Shown: positions 1 through 8,057 of the stretch, one piece after another
Position numbering within the stretch: the stretch's first letter is position 1
Layout: the number at the start of each line of letters is the position of its first letter
NCBI GenBank assembly: GCA_022072055.1
Contig: JAJVIK010000017.1
Span: forward strand, 1-64,000
Reading direction: 5' to 3'
DNA from: a bacterium
GTDB lineage: Bacteria; Hinthialibacterota; Hinthialibacteria; OLB16
Length of the DNA: 64,000 nucleotides
The notes under the pieces: generated by a model
The model's database searches: none
What the model was told of the DNA's origin: nothing
What the model saw: only the letters and a program-made list of their open reading frames with translations
Made by a program: the position numbers and the translations under genes

Positions 1-416
1 TTGGCGACCACCGAGGGGAGTCGTTTCGAGAAAGCGGGGTCCTGGCGCGCCTCGCGACGACCGCTCACAAGGTCGAAGCCCTCCCTGAGTTTGTCGAGGA
101 GCTTGGGGATATCCGCCGGGTCGTTCTGACCATCGCCGTCGAGGGTAACCACGACCCTGCCCCGCGAGTGGTCGAATCCGGCTTGAAGCGCGCCGGTCTG
201 CCCCATGGACTTGCGCAGGCGAACCCCGACAAGTTGAGGCCACTCATCGGCGAGAGCTTCGATCTGCTCGAAGGTCCCGTCGCGGCTCCCATCATCCACC
301 ACGATCACCTCATAGGGTTCGCCGTGGCGATCCATCACGGCGCGGAGCTCCGGTAGCAAGGCGGACAGCCCCTCGCGTTCATCCTTGGCGGGAATCACCA
401 CAGAGATGTCGGTCAT
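1..416 (-). CDS. Family 2 glycosyltransferase, C-terminus cut by window edge
   Basis: Only the first 138 or so residues are in the window; the rest lies before base 1. The start ATG is the complement of 414-416. The N-terminus MTDISVVIPAKDE is the usual GT-A opening, followed by VVDDGSRDGT, the nucleotide-sugar binding loop, then MGQTGALQAGFDHS and a TLDGDGQNDP motif. That order is typical of dolichol-phosphate mannose synthase/ArnC/GtrB-like enzymes, which move a sugar from a nucleotide donor to a polyprenyl phosphate on the cytoplasmic face of the membrane. The membrane-anchoring C-terminus that would separate these subtypes is missing, so the acceptor cannot be named. It runs away from the mazEF-like genes with a 71-bp gap. 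Confidence 0.85.
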   Translation of the reverse strand, partial: MTDISVVIPAKDEREGLSALLPELRAVMDRHGEPYEVIVVDDGSRDGTFEQIEALADEWPQLVGVRLRKSMGQTGALQAGFDHSRGRVVVTLDGDGQNDPADIPKLLDKLREGFDLVSGRREARQDPAFSKRLPSVVA

Positions 417-487
417 GCGGGGAGGATAGTGGAAATATGAATCCGTTTCATTCACCCATCGAGAATGCTCACCGACTCTTGCCCTCC

Positions 488-826
488 TCAAAGAGAAAGG
501 ACCATTCGGAGCCCTCGATCAACTAGGGATAGATACTGCGAGCTGATCCGTCCAATGCGCTCGGTCAAGAATCTCTTATCAACCGTGAGAACTTGGGACA
601 CATTGGCAATGGATGGAGTCTTGAGGCCTGTCCCTTCGGTGGGGAGATACACATTCCCGGGCGCATTTCCGAGTCGGAGGTTTGAGGTAATGGCGACAAC
701 GACAATAGTCCCGATTCTGCTTTCGTTGAACGCATCAGAGGACACCACTAAGAGGGGCCGCCTGAACCCAGGCATGGATCCGGCGGGTTCAGGAAGAGAC
801 CCCCACCAGACTTCCCCGCGTCGCAC
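488..826 (-). CDS. mazF: MazF/PemK-type endoribonuclease toxin
   Basis: A 112-residue protein, the normal size for this family. It begins MRRGEVWWGSLPEPAG and continues with RRPLLVVSSDAFN and TIVVVAITSN, the conserved strands of the PemK/MazF fold. The family cleaves mRNA at short sequences and is neutralised by a DNA-binding antitoxin. The start codon is GTG and overlaps the antitoxin stop in the string TAGTG (complement of 824-828), so the two genes are translationally coupled, antitoxin first. The order and coupling support a type II toxin-antitoxin pair. Confidence 0.88.
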   Translation of the reverse strand: MRRGEVWWGSLPEPAGSMPGFRRPLLVVSSDAFNESRIGTIVVVAITSNLRLGNAPGNVYLPTEGTGLKTPSIANVSQVLTVDKRFLTERIGRISSQYLSLVDRGLRMVLSL

Positions 827-1068
827 TACTGTTCCTCAGGAGGAATTGATCGGGTTTGGAGCAAACTCAGCGCGGGATCGAGACAGGGTTCCTCCCCATC
901 GAGTCCATAAACTTCATTCAGCCGTGAGGTAATGGAACCCTCGCTGTGTTGGCAGAGCATGGCGGCCAGCGCCCTGGAATAAAGCTCACTCCTGGAGAGT
1001 CCAAGCCGAGCCGCAAGCTCTTCGGCCGACCTAAAGATGGGATCCGGAATGGAAATCGCGGTCTTCAT
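826..1068 (-). CDS. mazE: Ribbon-helix-helix antitoxin of the MazE/CopG type
   Basis: An 80-residue protein starting MKTAISIPDPIFRSAEEL. A beta strand followed by helix-turn-helix with LGLSRSELYSRALA is the classic ribbon-helix-helix DNA-binding pattern, and the acidic C-terminal tail (EEPCLDPALSLL) is the part that would wrap the toxin. I chose the internal ATG (complement of 1066-1068) over one three codons upstream because MKTAISIP matches the family start. It probably represses its own promoter with MazF as co-repressor. Its start lies inside the 3' end of the preceding small gene. Confidence 0.85.
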   Translation of the reverse strand: MKTAISIPDPIFRSAEELAARLGLSRSELYSRALAAMLCQHSEGSITSRLNEVYGLDGEEPCLDPALSLLQTRSIPPEEQ

Positions 1069-1351
1069 GAAAACCAATTATACCCTGGGTTACTCCCGAA
1101 TCAACTCGGTGGCGTCCCCCATTTCTCGCTCCCAGGCGCCGCGCAACCTCAGTCAGCGAACCCAGCGCATCATTGACCGCCTCTTCCGTGGGGAAAACCG
1201 CCGCGACCTCCGGCTTGAGCAGAACGAGATTTGTACCCTCTCGATAGGCGTGATCGTGTTTTCCGCGGACGCCTCTCCCAAGATCCTCTCGACGATACTC
1301 GGCGCGAAGATCATCCTGGTTCACTTCAAAGAGTCCATTCTGCAAATCCAT
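1031..1351 (-). CDS. Small conserved protein, antitoxin-like, upstream of mazEF
   Basis: A 106-residue protein with the core DLGRGVRGKHDHAYREGTN, then VLLKPEVAAVFPTEEAVNDA. This core is common in small bacterial proteins often found in toxin-antitoxin neighbourhoods; I know no proven function for it. The last ~38 residues after the core look unrelated to the usual family end, and the reading frame overlaps the mazE start by 38 bp. A frameshift near 1140 or a true C-terminal extension are both possible. The start is the ATG at the complement of 1349-1351, 46 bp from the divergent Gfo/Idh gene, so the promoter must lie in that gap. Confidence 0.6.
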   Translation of the reverse strand: MDLQNGLFEVNQDDLRAEYRREDLGRGVRGKHDHAYREGTNLVLLKPEVAAVFPTEEAVNDALGSLTEVARRLGARNGGRHRVDSGVTQGIIGFHEDRDFHSGSHL

Positions 1352-1397
1352 GGCCGCTCCACTATGATGGTCCGCAAGAGGGATCGAGGAACAGACC

Positions 1398-2399
1398 ATG
1401 CACACACTCCTGGTTATTGGCGCGGGTTCCATCGGGGAGCGTCACGCCCGCTGCCTGCTCGCCACGGGTCGCGCGGAAGTGGGAATCTGCGAGACCGATC
1501 CGGAGCGCCTTCGGGAGGTCGCCGAACGGTATCACCTTGGAACAGGCTGGACCTCCTTGGAGGAGGCCCTCGCGGAGGCTTGGGATGCCGCGGTGGTCGC
1601 GACCCCCGCGCATCGTCATGTTCGCCAGGCGCTCGTGCTCGCGGAGCGCGGGATCCACCTGCTGATCGAGAAGCCGCTTTCGACTTCATTTGAGGGTGTC
1701 TCTGAGTTGGCCTTGGCGATCCGTGACCGCCGAGTCAAGGCGTCGATGGCCTATGTGTACCGGGCGCATCCGGGAGCCCAGCGCTTCCGTCAACTGCTTA
1801 TGGCGGGAGCGCTTGGAAGGCCGGTGGAGCTCCTGGTGACTTCGGGGCAACATTTTCCAACCTATCGTCCGGCATACCGGGAGATCTACTACGCGCGCCG
1901 TGAAACCGGCGGCGGCGCGGTTCAGGATGCTCTCACCCATCTCATCAATCTGGGGGAATGGCTGCTCGGCCCGCTCACTCGCGTGGCCGCCGACACGGCC
2001 CGTCTTGGTCTGGAAGGAGTGGAAGTGGAGGACACAGTCCATGTACTGGCCCGTCACGGCGATCTTCTCGCCGCTTACACCCTCAATCAGCACCAGGCCC
2101 CCAACGAGACCACGGTCACTGTGAACTGCGAACGTGGAACCCTGCGCTGGGAGCTGCACTCCAATCGCATTCGGAAGATGACAAGAAATGGACCGTCCTG
2201 GGAAGATGAGCACCTCCCGCCGCTGGAACGGGACGAATGGTTCATTTGTCAGGAAAACGCCTTCCTCGAACTGCTGGAGGGGAAGCGCCCGCCGCTCTGC
2301 ACCCTCGCGGAGGGCGCGCAAACTCTCGCGGCGACCCTCGCGATTCTCGAATCGGCGGACCGAGGCGAGTGGGTGGAAATCCAACCGTTCAACCCTTGA
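1398..2399 (+). CDS. Gfo/Idh/MocA-family oxidoreductase
   Basis: A 333-residue NAD(P)-dependent dehydrogenase. The Rossmann motif VIGAGSIGERHARCL is at residues 6-20, VVATPAHRH follows near residue 75, and LIEKPLS near residue 95 carries the lysine of the family's EKP signature. Members oxidise or reduce sugars and inositols at a ring carbon using tightly bound NAD(P). The C-terminal alpha/beta substrate domain includes GGAVQDALTHLINL, where the aspartate/histidine pair of the active site normally lies. The substrate cannot be read from sequence. The gene converges on the symporter and their 3' ends overlap by 11 bp. Confidence 0.9.
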   Translation: MHTLLVIGAGSIGERHARCLLATGRAEVGICETDPERLREVAERYHLGTGWTSLEEALAEAWDAAVVATPAHRHVRQALVLAERGIHLLIEKPLSTSFEGVSELALAIRDRRVKASMAYVYRAHPGAQRFRQLLMAGALGRPVELLVTSGQHFPTYRPAYREIYYARRETGGGAVQDALTHLINLGEWLLGPLTRVAADTARLGLEGVEVEDTVHVLARHGDLLAAYTLNQHQAPNETTVTVNCERGTLRWELHSNRIRKMTRNGPSWEDEHLPPLERDEWFICQENAFLELLEGKRPPLCTLAEGAQTLAATLAILESADRGEWVEIQPFNP

Positions 2400-3873
2400 T
2401 CGTAAGACCCTTCCCGACCTCTCGCGCGGGGAAAGCGCGGCTCGCCAGATATCCCACCGAGAAGGCGACCGAGAAGCTGATGGGGAAATAATAGATGAAG
2501 TGGACCGCGCCGGAGCTCTTCAGATAGAGCGTGGCGGGAATCGCCGCCGCCACTCCGCAAAGCCACCCCGCGAACACCGCGCGTTGGGAAAAAATCCCAA
2601 GCAGGAACAACGCCAGAACGGGGCCGGAGAAAAGCCCGATGAAGGTTTGGGACGCCTCGATCAAAGCCCCGATCCGCGAGGCGATGAACCCGGCGCCGGT
2701 GGCGAAGACTCCAAACACAAGGGTTAGGACACGTGCGAGCCGGACCTGAGCCGTGTCGGTCATGGTTCGCGCCCTGAACGGCCTGAGGAAATCGTTGACC
2801 ACCACGGTGGCGAGGGAATTGATCCCCGAATCGAGGCTGGACATCGCGGCGGCGAAGATTCCGGCGATGACAAGTCCGGAGACTCCGGGCGGAAGGGCGT
2901 GGACGGCGTACCAGGCGAAGATCTTGTCTCCCTCCAGATTGGGGGGAAAAGCCCGCGGATGGGATTGGGAGTAGGCGAAGAGTCCCAGCCCGATAAGGGC
3001 CAGGAGGACGAAGAACACCACGGTGACCAGTGAGTTGAGGAAGGTCGCTTTGGCCATGTCGCGCGGGGTGCGGGTGGCCATGAGGCGCTGCACGGTCACC
3101 TGGTCCACACCATAGTCATGCAAGAACTGAAGGAAGTAGCCCACGACCACGCCGCCGAGGGTCATTTCCACCCAGCTGGGTCTCCAGTTCGCCAGATTGA
3201 TTCGCCCGGATTCTTGACCCACTCGCAGGATTTCGGCGATTCCGCCGGGAACATCCGCGATCAGCTGCAGGCAAACCCAGAGGGCCCCTCCTGAAAGGAT
3301 CACGAACTGAATCACATCGGTGCAAATCACCGCCGCGAGTTCGCCGAGGACCGTGTACAAGGTTCCCAGCCCTCCCATGATCAGGATGGCGAGGCGGATA
3401 TCCATTCCGGTCACCACCGAAAGCGCGAGCGCGGGGGCGTAGATCACTGTCCCGAGCCACCCCAAGCGTGTGAGGAAGAAAAGTCCCGCCGCCAAGACGC
3501 GCGCGCCCGCGCCGAAGCGTTGATGGATGTAATCGTATGAAGTGGTGACTCGAAGCCTCTGGTAGAAGGGGAGAAACACTCGGATGATGACCGGCGCGGC
3601 GAGGGGCATCATGCAGATGCCCGCAAGGAAGGAAATGTTCTCCCGAAACGCAAGCCCCGGCACCCCCATGTAGGAGACCGCGCTGGTGATCGAAGCGAAC
3701 ACACTGACCGCCACGGCGAGCCAGGGCATGTTCCTTCCGGCCAGGAAGAAATCTTCGGCGGTTTTCTGGCGGCCAGCGAAGAAGAAACCGACCCCCACCA
3801 CGGACACCAGGTAGAGGATGAGCACCACGGTGTTCAAGGCGCCGAAGGATACGGAGCCATCCGGGTTTTCCAT
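2389..3873 (-). CDS. Sodium:solute symporter (SSS/SLC5 family)
   Basis: A 494-residue integral membrane protein with about 13 hydrophobic helices, the expected LeuT-like fold size. Early residues VLILYLVSVVGVGFFFAGRQ are followed by FFLAGRNMPWLAVAVSVFAS, matching the conserved start of SSS transporters. FAAAMSSLDSGINSLATVVV in TM8 is the family's Na+-site signature. It would import a sugar, sugar acid or related organic solute with Na+. It begins one base after the SMP-30 lactonase ends, so the two are co-transcribed, pointing to a sugar or sugar-lactone substrate. Confidence 0.92.
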   Translation of the reverse strand: MENPDGSVSFGALNTVVLILYLVSVVGVGFFFAGRQKTAEDFFLAGRNMPWLAVAVSVFASITSAVSYMGVPGLAFRENISFLAGICMMPLAAPVIIRVFLPFYQRLRVTTSYDYIHQRFGAGARVLAAGLFFLTRLGWLGTVIYAPALALSVVTGMDIRLAILIMGGLGTLYTVLGELAAVICTDVIQFVILSGGALWVCLQLIADVPGGIAEILRVGQESGRINLANWRPSWVEMTLGGVVVGYFLQFLHDYGVDQVTVQRLMATRTPRDMAKATFLNSLVTVVFFVLLALIGLGLFAYSQSHPRAFPPNLEGDKIFAWYAVHALPPGVSGLVIAGIFAAAMSSLDSGINSLATVVVNDFLRPFRARTMTDTAQVRLARVLTLVFGVFATGAGFIASRIGALIEASQTFIGLFSGPVLALFLLGIFSQRAVFAGWLCGVAAAIPATLYLKSSGAVHFIYYFPISFSVAFSVGYLASRAFPAREVGKGLTIKG

Positions 3874-3874
3874 A

Positions 3875-4762
3875 TCAACCTCCGTGGCGGGGCGCCGACT
3901 GAAGCGGGATCATTCCGATCCGCGACCGGAATTCGGTCCGACCCCGCGCTCCGGGGCGTACGAAGTAGATCGCGCCGTCCTCAGGGTGAGTCTTCGTGTC
4001 CCCCTTGGCGGTGGTGATGAAGAGAGTGTCCAAGTCGCTCCCGCCAAACGTGAGCGAGGTCACGTTCGCGACCGGCATATCGATTCGATCAAGCGCCTGT
4101 CCGTCCGGTGAGAGGCGCCGGAGGGAATGCCCTCCCCAAAGCGCCGACCACAGGCATCCGGTCTCGTCCGCCGTCAGGCCATCGGGAATCCCTTCCTCGG
4201 GCGGGACCTCAACCAGGACTGTTTCATCGGAGAGCTCCCCGGCGCGGCGATTGTACCGGAAGCGATAGATCCGCCCTCGGGTGGAGCAGGTCCAATAGAG
4301 GAATTCGAGGTCGGGGGAGAAGGCGATCCCATTGGAGCAGCAGGTGCCCCGGAGGAGGCTCCGAATCGGTCCGCCGGGGTCCACTCGGAAAAGACCTCCG
4401 TTCTCGGGATGCTCCGCGATCGTTCCGGCAAACACTCGCCCCTCGGGGTCGGCGATCACATCGTTAAACCGGGTCATGCCGGGATCGATATCCTCCACGA
4501 GAGTTCGCGCCTGTCCATCAAGGCCCACGCGCGCGATGCGATCCTTTTGAAACAGGAGGAGCGCGCCATCCGCTTCAAGGGTAAATCCGCCCACCGGTTC
4601 CCCCTCATGCAGAATCCCGTGCGCTCTTGTCTTAGGGTCGCACCAGTGGACTCGTCCCTTGGGGATATCCGTCCAATACAGCAACTCGCGCTCGGAGTCC
4701 CACAGAGGGTTCTCCGCGAGTTCACAGTGGAGGTTGAGGAGCAGTTCCGGGGTTCTCGACAT
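3875..4762 (-). CDS. SMP-30/gluconolactonase-type lactonase
   Basis: A 295-residue six-bladed propeller of the SMP-30/LRE family. HCELAENPLWDSERELLYWT near the start holds the first metal-binding glutamate, and repeated blade patterns follow (TRFNDVIADPEGRVFAGT, NGIAFSPDLEFLYWTCS, IPDGLTADETGCLWSALW). The N and D residues in these segments are the usual divalent-metal ligands. The family opens sugar lactones after an aldose has been oxidised. I use the ATG at the complement of 4760-4762; a GTG three codons upstream is also possible and neither has a strong Shine-Dalgarno. It is first in a two-gene unit with the symporter. Confidence 0.9.
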   Translation of the reverse strand: MSRTPELLLNLHCELAENPLWDSERELLYWTDIPKGRVHWCDPKTRAHGILHEGEPVGGFTLEADGALLLFQKDRIARVGLDGQARTLVEDIDPGMTRFNDVIADPEGRVFAGTIAEHPENGGLFRVDPGGPIRSLLRGTCCSNGIAFSPDLEFLYWTCSTRGRIYRFRYNRRAGELSDETVLVEVPPEEGIPDGLTADETGCLWSALWGGHSLRRLSPDGQALDRIDMPVANVTSLTFGGSDLDTLFITTAKGDTKTHPEDGAIYFVRPGARGRTEFRSRIGMIPLQSAPRHGG

Positions 4763-4839
4763 GTCGGACACGACCCCGGATTGGACAGGGCCGAGGGCGG
4801 TTGATACTATCGAAGAGGGAGGGGCCTGTCCAAGCCAAA

Positions 4840-5796
4840 ATGCTCATCGATTGCCACAACCATGTCGGAGTGGAGCTCTCGGCTTATCTGCGTGGAGAGT
4901 TCCCCTATAGCCAACACTTGGCGACCATGGTGGCCGAGGGGGGAGCGCTCGGGATTGACCGCTGGGTTGTCTTCCCGATGGTAACTTACCTCGCGCTCGA
5001 TCTCGCGGCGCTCCGAAGCGGGGTCATCCAGCTCGAAAGCCCGCTTGAACGGGTCCCTTACGCCTTTGAGAATCGTCGCCTGCTTGAGGAGGTTCATGAG
5101 CTCTTTCCCACGGAAGGGGCGCGGGTCTGGCCATTCGTGATGGTGGACCCGGAGCGCGGAATCGAGGGTCAGGTGGCCGCCTTGCGCGCACTCCGCCAGG
5201 AGTATCGTTTTGATGGGATCAAGCTCCAGACCACCATGATCCAGGCGCGGGTGAAAAAGCTTCTGTCGGAGGGAAGGGTGTTTCTCGAACTGGCCGAGGA
5301 GTGGAATCTGCCGATGTTGATCCATTCGAGCGTGCTGCCCTCGGATGTCTGGGCGCAAGCCGAGGATATTCTCGATATAGTTGAACAAACACCGAAGGTC
5401 CGTTTTTGTCTCGCGCATTCCTGCCGCTTCGACCGAGTCTCTCTCGACCGATTGAGGAGCCTTCCCAACGCCTGGTTCGACTGCTCCGCGCATGGAATCC
5501 ATTGCCGGCTTGCCGCCGCCGAGGATCCCAATGTGGCCCAGGCGGAGCGGCGTTTCGACAGCGATTACACCGACCCTGGAAGGGTCTTGCGCGATCTGGC
5601 GGAGGCGTATCCGGACAAGTTTCTATGGGGATCGGATTCACCTTATTACAGTTTTGTCGGACGTTCCGGCGGGAAGTTTTTCAGTCTCCGCTCCAGTTAC
5701 GAGGATGAAACCCGCCGGCTCTTGGACCTTCCCGAGAATCTCAGGAAACAGGTATCGGAGACCAACACCCTCGCCTTTCTCGGGACCAAACCATGA
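4840..5796 (+). CDS. Amidohydrolase-2 family metal-dependent hydrolase
   Basis: A 318-residue TIM-barrel hydrolase starting MLIDCHNHVGVELS, with the HxH-like metal motif of the amidohydrolase_2 family. PMLIHSSVLPSD supplies a second metal histidine, CLAHSCRFD a third, and FLWGSDSPYYSF the final aspartate. Relatives include sugar-lactone hydrolases (LigI and L-rhamno/fuconolactonase types) and decarboxylases. In this setting, a lactone- or sugar-acid-opening role is the simplest reading. The start was moved inside a longer frame to the ATG that begins the metal motif; a GA-rich stretch lies ~16 bp upstream. It overlaps the following SDR gene by 4 bp (ATGA). Confidence 0.82.
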   Translation: MLIDCHNHVGVELSAYLRGEFPYSQHLATMVAEGGALGIDRWVVFPMVTYLALDLAALRSGVIQLESPLERVPYAFENRRLLEEVHELFPTEGARVWPFVMVDPERGIEGQVAALRALRQEYRFDGIKLQTTMIQARVKKLLSEGRVFLELAEEWNLPMLIHSSVLPSDVWAQAEDILDIVEQTPKVRFCLAHSCRFDRVSLDRLRSLPNAWFDCSAHGIHCRLAAAEDPNVAQAERRFDSDYTDPGRVLRDLAEAYPDKFLWGSDSPYYSFVGRSGGKFFSLRSSYEDETRRLLDLPENLRKQVSETNTLAFLGTKP

Positions 5797-6554
5797 GCGC
5801 GGGCGCGCTCAGCGGTCGGTGCGCGCTGGTGACCGGCTCCTCGACAGGAATCGGGAGGGCCATCGCGGAGGGGATGCGCGAGGCGGGCGCGGAGGTGGTC
5901 TTTCACTCGCTTGAAGAGCGCCCTTCGGACCTGCCGGCGAGCGCCCCGAATCTCCAGGTCGATTTGTCGGAAATGGGCGCTCCGGAAGGGTTGATCGAAG
6001 AGGCCTTTCGCCTGAGGCCCAAGCTTGACATCCTGGTCAGCAACGCGGGGAGCTATTTCGATCTGCCGTTTCTGGAAATGACGCTTGACCGATGGGGGTC
6101 CACGATCAACTTGAACCTGCGCGCGGCCTATTTCCTGGTCCGGGCTTTCGCAAGGCGTCTTGTTTCGGAAGGACGTACCGGTTCGGTGGTGGTGGTTTCC
6201 TCCACCAATGCGTTCCAGGCGGAATTGGCGTCCTCCGCCTATGACATTTCCAAGGGGGGACTTGTTTCCCTGGTTCGCGCCGCCGCGCTGGAGCTCGCCG
6301 GGCATGGGATTCGAGTCAATGGCATCGCGCCGGGTTTGATCCGCACTCCGCTTACCGAGGGGTGGATGCGGAAGGACCTAGCTCTTGTGCGCCACTATGA
6401 GCGGACCATTCCGATGAAACGGATCGGCGACCCGCGCGATTGCGCGGGCGCGGCGGTGTTCCTGGCCTCGGAGGCCGCGGCTTACATCACCGGGCAGACA
6501 TTGATCATTGACGGCGGCTTGAGCGTGCAGCAGATCGGGGAGCTGCCGGGGTGA
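5793..6554 (+). CDS. Short-chain dehydrogenase/reductase
   Basis: A 253-residue classical SDR. The cofactor loop is TGSSTGIGRAIAEGM near residues 14-28, LVSNAGSYFDL supplies the NAG motif, SSTNAF holds the catalytic serine region, and YDISKGG gives the Y-x-x-x-K pair. The C-terminal FLASEAAAYITGQTLIIDGG is standard for FabG-like SDRs. The acidic or basic residue that would separate NAD from NADP preference is not clear to me. The 4-bp overlap with the amidohydrolase shows a two-gene operon, so it likely oxidises or reduces a sugar in the same route. It ends 10 bp before a convergent antitoxin gene. Confidence 0.9.
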   Translation: MSAGALSGRCALVTGSSTGIGRAIAEGMREAGAEVVFHSLEERPSDLPASAPNLQVDLSEMGAPEGLIEEAFRLRPKLDILVSNAGSYFDLPFLEMTLDRWGSTINLNLRAAYFLVRAFARRLVSEGRTGSVVVVSSTNAFQAELASSAYDISKGGLVSLVRAAALELAGHGIRVNGIAPGLIRTPLTEGWMRKDLALVRHYERTIPMKRIGDPRDCAGAAVFLASEAAAYITGQTLIIDGGLSVQQIGELPG

Positions 6555-6564
6555 GCGGTTCGGG

Positions 6565-6780
6565 CTATAGGGCGTCGCGCCTCGAATTTGAGGGGATTGG
6601 TCCGGTGGGAAGCGGATCGGGTGAAACCACGCGACCCTCGAACCTCGTCCAGAGGGGATCCTCTCCAAGGAGTGCAATTGTACGCCGGCTTTTCTCCTCC
6701 CAGGTCAAACCTTCGTCCTCCCGATCAATTTCCTCCCGACGCCTCCGCATGAAAGCCACGGCGTCAAATGGCCTATTCAT
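6565..6780 (-). CDS. Small antitoxin-like partner of reversed PIN module (copy 1)
   Basis: A 71-residue charged protein starting MNRPFDAVAFMRRRREEI. It overlaps the 3' end of the PIN gene by 8 bp and so is translated after it. Its opening FDAV..M.RRR.EEI resembles the partner at 57322-57495 (FDCVEMMHEGQRRL), which sits in the same place next to a related PIN gene. I infer an antitoxin that binds the PIN nuclease. It has no clear DNA-binding motif, unlike VapB, so autoregulation cannot be assumed. Confidence 0.7.
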   Translation of the reverse strand: MNRPFDAVAFMRRRREEIDREDEGLTWEEKSRRTIALLGEDPLWTRFEGRVVSPDPLPTGPIPSNSRRDAL

Positions 6781-7234
6781 AGCTCAGCACCTCCTTTGGG
6801 GTTCTGATTTCCAGTATACCATAACCCATCTCCAGGTTAACGGCATTGAATTGTCGGATGCGCCCGAGGTTGACAATGTGCTTGAAGTTCCAGCTTACAA
6901 GGACATCGGCATGACTCATGGTTGCGAGGGCAACGTGTAGGGCGTCGGACGTTGATCCGGGTCCCACGACGCCATGAGCCAAATAGGCCCCGGCCAGTTC
7001 GGAGGCCTCCTCTGAATCGCCGAGGATGACCACGTGGAGGGGCGGAATCCTGAGCAACTGATCCCTGACTGGCTCCGGAGCTCCTTCAAGCTCTCTCAAA
7101 GTGTGTGCTGAAAAGACGGCTATATGGTCACCCCTCTCGAATCGGCTCCATAGTGCGAGGCTGTCGGCGGAAAACTCCATATCCTCACAGCCTCCGACCA
7201 CGGAGGCGTCGACATAGATTCGCAGTTTTTTCAT
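6773..7234 (-). CDS. PIN-domain ribonuclease toxin, toxin-first module (copy 1)
   Basis: A 153-residue PIN protein. Acidic active-site candidates are D9 in RIYVDASVVGG, the glutamate in TLRELEGAP, and the aspartate in TSDALHVALATM. The fourth position is in VSWNFKHIVN, where this subfamily keeps N rather than D. The last third, with INLGRI/FNAVNLEMGY/TPKEV spacing, is shared with the PIN protein at 56880-57332. PIN proteins of the VapC kind cut tRNA or rRNA. The toxin precedes its small partner, opposite to classical vapBC. The start is the ATG at the complement of 7232-7234, chosen because MKKLRIYVD fits the family; a frame extends 8 codons upstream. Confidence 0.85.
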   Translation of the reverse strand: MKKLRIYVDASVVGGCEDMEFSADSLALWSRFERGDHIAVFSAHTLRELEGAPEPVRDQLLRIPPLHVVILGDSEEASELAGAYLAHGVVGPGSTSDALHVALATMSHADVLVSWNFKHIVNLGRIRQFNAVNLEMGYGILEIRTPKEVLSYE

Positions 7235-7280
7235 CGCTTGCACCCCTGACAGACCCAATCCAAGAAGGCTGAAGGCCTAT

Positions 7281-8057
7281 TCACTTCCCCGTATACCCCC
7301 CATCCACCACCAGGTTGGCGCCGGTGACATACGCGGAGGCTTCCGAGGCCAGGAACACCACCGCGCCCTTGAGGTCGGTCTCCCCCGCCATTCGACCAAG
7401 AAAGGTCCGCGCCTCGTACCGTTTGACAAAAGTCGGGTCCTGATTGTTGAAGAATCCGCCGGGAGAGATCGCGTTCACCCGAACACCGCGCGGTCCCAGG
7501 ATCGCGGCGGCGTAACGGGTCAGCTGAAGCAGCCCTCCCTTGTGGAAGAAGTAGTCCGGCGGGATGCCCCAATCGAGCCCCTCGTAAAGGGCCCTGTCGG
7601 GTCCCACCATCCCCTGAATCGAACCGATGTTAAGAATCGACCCACCCCCACGTTCGGTCATCCGTTCGCCGAACTCGCGGATCATCAGGAACAAGCCGAC
7701 CGCGTTGACCCTCAGGCTTGTCTCGAAGTCGGCGGCTGGAGAGCTCCAGTCCCGCATCGGACGCGCCACCGCGTTGTTCACCAGGATGTCGACGCCGCCA
7801 TGGTCGGCGTCCATCCGCGCGCGGATTTGTCGGATCGAGTCCTCCGAGCCTTGATCGAGCTCGAGGGCCTCCACCTCCAGCCCTTGCGCGCGAAGTTGCT
7901 CCGCTTGAAGTCTGAGTTTCACCAGGTCGCGCGAGGCCGTGTAGGCTTTCGCTCCGGCCTCGGCCAGCGCCTCCACAATCTGCCGCCCGAAAAGGCCCGC
8001 CCCCCCGGTGACCAGCGCCACCTTCCCTTTCAAACGGAACGAATCGATCACGTTCAT
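7281..8057 (-). CDS. Short-chain dehydrogenase/reductase
   Basis: A 258-residue SDR with VALVTGGAGLFGRQIVEALA near residue 13 (a GGAGxxG variant of the cofactor loop), ILVNNAVARP for the NNAG position, a serine in ILNIGSIQG, and YFFHKGG as the Y-x-x-x-K pair. FLASEASAYVTGANLVVDGG closes the fold. It is most like gluconate 5-dehydrogenase or other sugar-acid dehydrogenases in general layout, but the substrate is not proven. It overlaps the HpcH/HpaI aldolase by 4 bp and is the last gene of a tightly packed minus-strand operon that begins with the ABC ATPase or further upstream. Confidence 0.9.
   Translation of the reverse strand: MNVIDSFRLKGKVALVTGGAGLFGRQIVEALAEAGAKAYTASRDLVKLRLQAEQLRAQGLEVEALELDQGSEDSIRQIRARMDADHGGVDILVNNAVARPMRDWSSPAADFETSLRVNAVGLFLMIREFGERMTERGGGSILNIGSIQGMVGPDRALYEGLDWGIPPDYFFHKGGLLQLTRYAAAILGPRGVRVNAISPGGFFNNQDPTFVKRYEARTFLGRMAGETDLKGAVVFLASEASAYVTGANLVVDGGYTGK

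Noticed and set aside
6773-7234. Classical vapBC annotation for the PIN module
   Set aside because: The PIN gene precedes its small partner and the partner has no AbrB/RHH/Phd-type DNA-binding domain, so classical vapBC is not supported.
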